A DNA stretch of 7,320 bases from NCBI GenBank assembly GCA_017882655.1, contig JADGPB010000108.1, positions 1 to 7,320 on the forward strand. The letters are read 5' to 3'. The position numbers and the translations under genes were made by a program. The notes under the pieces are model-generated. The model saw nothing but the letters and a program-made list of their open reading frames with translations. It was not told the origin of the DNA and did not search any database. Source of the DNA: Propionibacteriales bacterium (GTDB taxonomy: Bacteria > Actinomycetota > Actinomycetes > Propionibacteriales > Propionibacteriaceae). How positions within the stretch are numbered: position 1 is the stretch's first letter; the number at the start of each line of letters is the position of its first letter. Positions 6,304 through 7,320 of the stretch are shown here, in pieces.

Positions 6304-7320
6304 ATGAAGTATGCATTTCCTCTCCTGGCGACGAGGCCCGTGGCGGAGCCGAAGACGATCTACACCGTGGCGAGCGGTGACCTGCGGCTGGCGACCAACC
6401 TCAAGACCTGGGCGATGCAGCAGCAGGTCGAGGCCGAGTTCGCGCAGGCCGTCAACGCACTCGGCTGGCACGTCGTGCGTGCGCATGGCGTGGATCCCGA
6501 GACCGGCCACGGCTTCATCGACAACCAGCGGCGCGGCATGGACATCTTCGCGTCGATCCCGTTGGATGCACCGCTCGTCGTCGTCGAGGCCGTCTGGCAG
6601 TACAGCCACCACGTGCTCTCTGGCCTGCGCGACCACACCGGCCCGATCCTCGTCGTCGCGAACTTCGCGGGCGACTTCCCGGGTCTCGTGGGACTGCTCA
6701 ACCTCACCGGCTCCATGACGAAGGCTGGCATCAAGCACTCTTCCCTGTGGAGCAAGGACTTCACCGACGACTGGGCCATCGAGCAGCTCAAGACGTGGCT
6801 CGAGACCGGCGAGATCGTCCATGACCAGTCGCACGTCCGCGACCTGCCCACGCTGCCGGACTCGGACGAGAAGGCACTCGGCATCGCGCTCGCCGACGAG
6901 CTGCAGCAGAACAAGGCGATCCTCGCGGTGTTCGACGAGGGCTGCATGGGCATGTACAACGCGATCTTCGACGACGAGCTCATCAACCCGTACGGCATCT
7001 ACAAGGAGCGCCTCAGCCAGTCGGCGCTGGTCGCCGAGATGAGCAAGGTCACCGACGAGGAGGCCGACGCCGTACGCCGCTGGCTCGACGAGCGCGGCAT
7101 GACGTTCCACGTCGACAACGACGGCGACTGGACCCAATGCCTCACCGATTCCCAGCTGGCGAGCCAGTTCAAGATGTACATCGCGGCTGTACGCATCGCG
7201 AACGACTTCGGTGCGGCCGTAGTCGGCATCCAGTACCAGCAGGGCCTCAAGGACCTCGTCCCGGCGTCTGATCTCGCCGAGGGCCTGCTCAACAACGTCG
7301 ACCGGCCGCCGGTGTACGCG
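6304..7320 (+). CDS. L-fucose/L-arabinose isomerase-like protein (3' end outside window)
   Basis: The frame is open from the ATG to the last base, giving the first 339 residues of a longer protein; full-length relatives are usually some 450-600 residues. It resembles the FucI/AraA superfamily (COG2407-type) of metal-dependent aldose-ketose isomerases. Seen here: an N-terminal Rossmann-like part with LVVVEAVWQYSHHVLSGLRD (91-110), the block GLVGLLNLTGSMTKAGIKH (127-145), FDEGCMGMYNAIFDDELINP (210-229) and YKERLSQSALVAEM (233-246), then VVGIQYQQGLKDL (306-318), which lies where the active-site region begins. The metal ligands known in FucI (Glu, Asp, His) fall largely beyond the window, so catalytic competence cannot be judged. 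It follows the regulator by 49 bp and probably supplies the ketose for the kinase. Likely substrates are D-arabinose, L-fucose, L-arabinose or a related sugar. Family assignment is good; substrate is unknown. Confidence 0.82.
   Translation, partial: MKYAFPLLATRPVAEPKTIYTVASGDLRLATNLKTWAMQQQVEAEFAQAVNALGWHVVRAHGVDPETGHGFIDNQRRGMDIFASIPLDAPLVVVEAVWQYSHHVLSGLRDHTGPILVVANFAGDFPGLVGLLNLTGSMTKAGIKHSSLWSKDFTDDWAIEQLKTWLETGEIVHDQSHVRDLPTLPDSDEKALGIALADELQQNKAILAVFDEGCMGMYNAIFDDELINPYGIYKERLSQSALVAEMSKVTDEEADAVRRWLDERGMTFHVDNDGDWTQCLTDSQLASQFKMYIAAVRIANDFGAAVVGIQYQQGLKDLVPASDLAEGLLNNVDRPPVYA

Overview
The window is a GC-rich, actinobacterial-looking stretch. G or C dominates third codon positions, three of the six genes start with GTG, Shine-Dalgarno sequences are strong, and the binding protein is a lipoprotein. 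It carries one plus-strand operon that fills almost the whole sequence. It reads as an inducible sugar uptake and catabolism operon. No mobile element, CRISPR array, rRNA or tRNA was seen, and I see no sign of horizontal transfer. The genus cannot be named from the sequence alone.

Layout: positions 1-128 are the control region. A perfect TTGACA -35 box with a plausible -10 is surrounded by three LacI-family operator-like sites, each centred on CpG (1-14, 65-78, 81-94). A short hairpin abuts the first Shine-Dalgarno sequence. Then come a two-domain RbsA/MglA-type ATPase (129-1700), an RbsC-type permease overlapping it by 4 nt (1697-2707), and an RbsB-type substrate-binding lipoprotein (2753-3736). 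A 9-bp GC-rich hairpin lies in the next gap (3747-3777). It is followed by an FGGY-family, xylulokinase-like sugar kinase (3796-5268) and a LacI-family regulator that overlaps the kinase stop by 4 nt (5265-6254). Last is the 5' part of an L-fucose/L-arabinose isomerase-like gene (6304 to the window end), still open at position 7320.

How the parts fit: the lipoprotein captures a monosaccharide outside the membrane, and the permease and ATPase import it unphosphorylated. The isomerase probably converts this aldose to a ketose, and the kinase phosphorylates the ketose. The LacI-type regulator most likely represses the operon, including its own gene, by binding the operators over the transcription start. 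The sugar cannot be fixed from sequence. The isomerase family suggests a pentose or 6-deoxyhexose such as D-arabinose, L-fucose or L-arabinose, while the kinase is nearest in layout to xylulokinase but differs at a substrate-contact motif. The regulator also lacks the usual Phe-Asp-Asp effector motif. These are hints of an unassigned substrate rather than evidence for a radically new system. The decisive genes, such as an aldolase or epimerase, would lie downstream.
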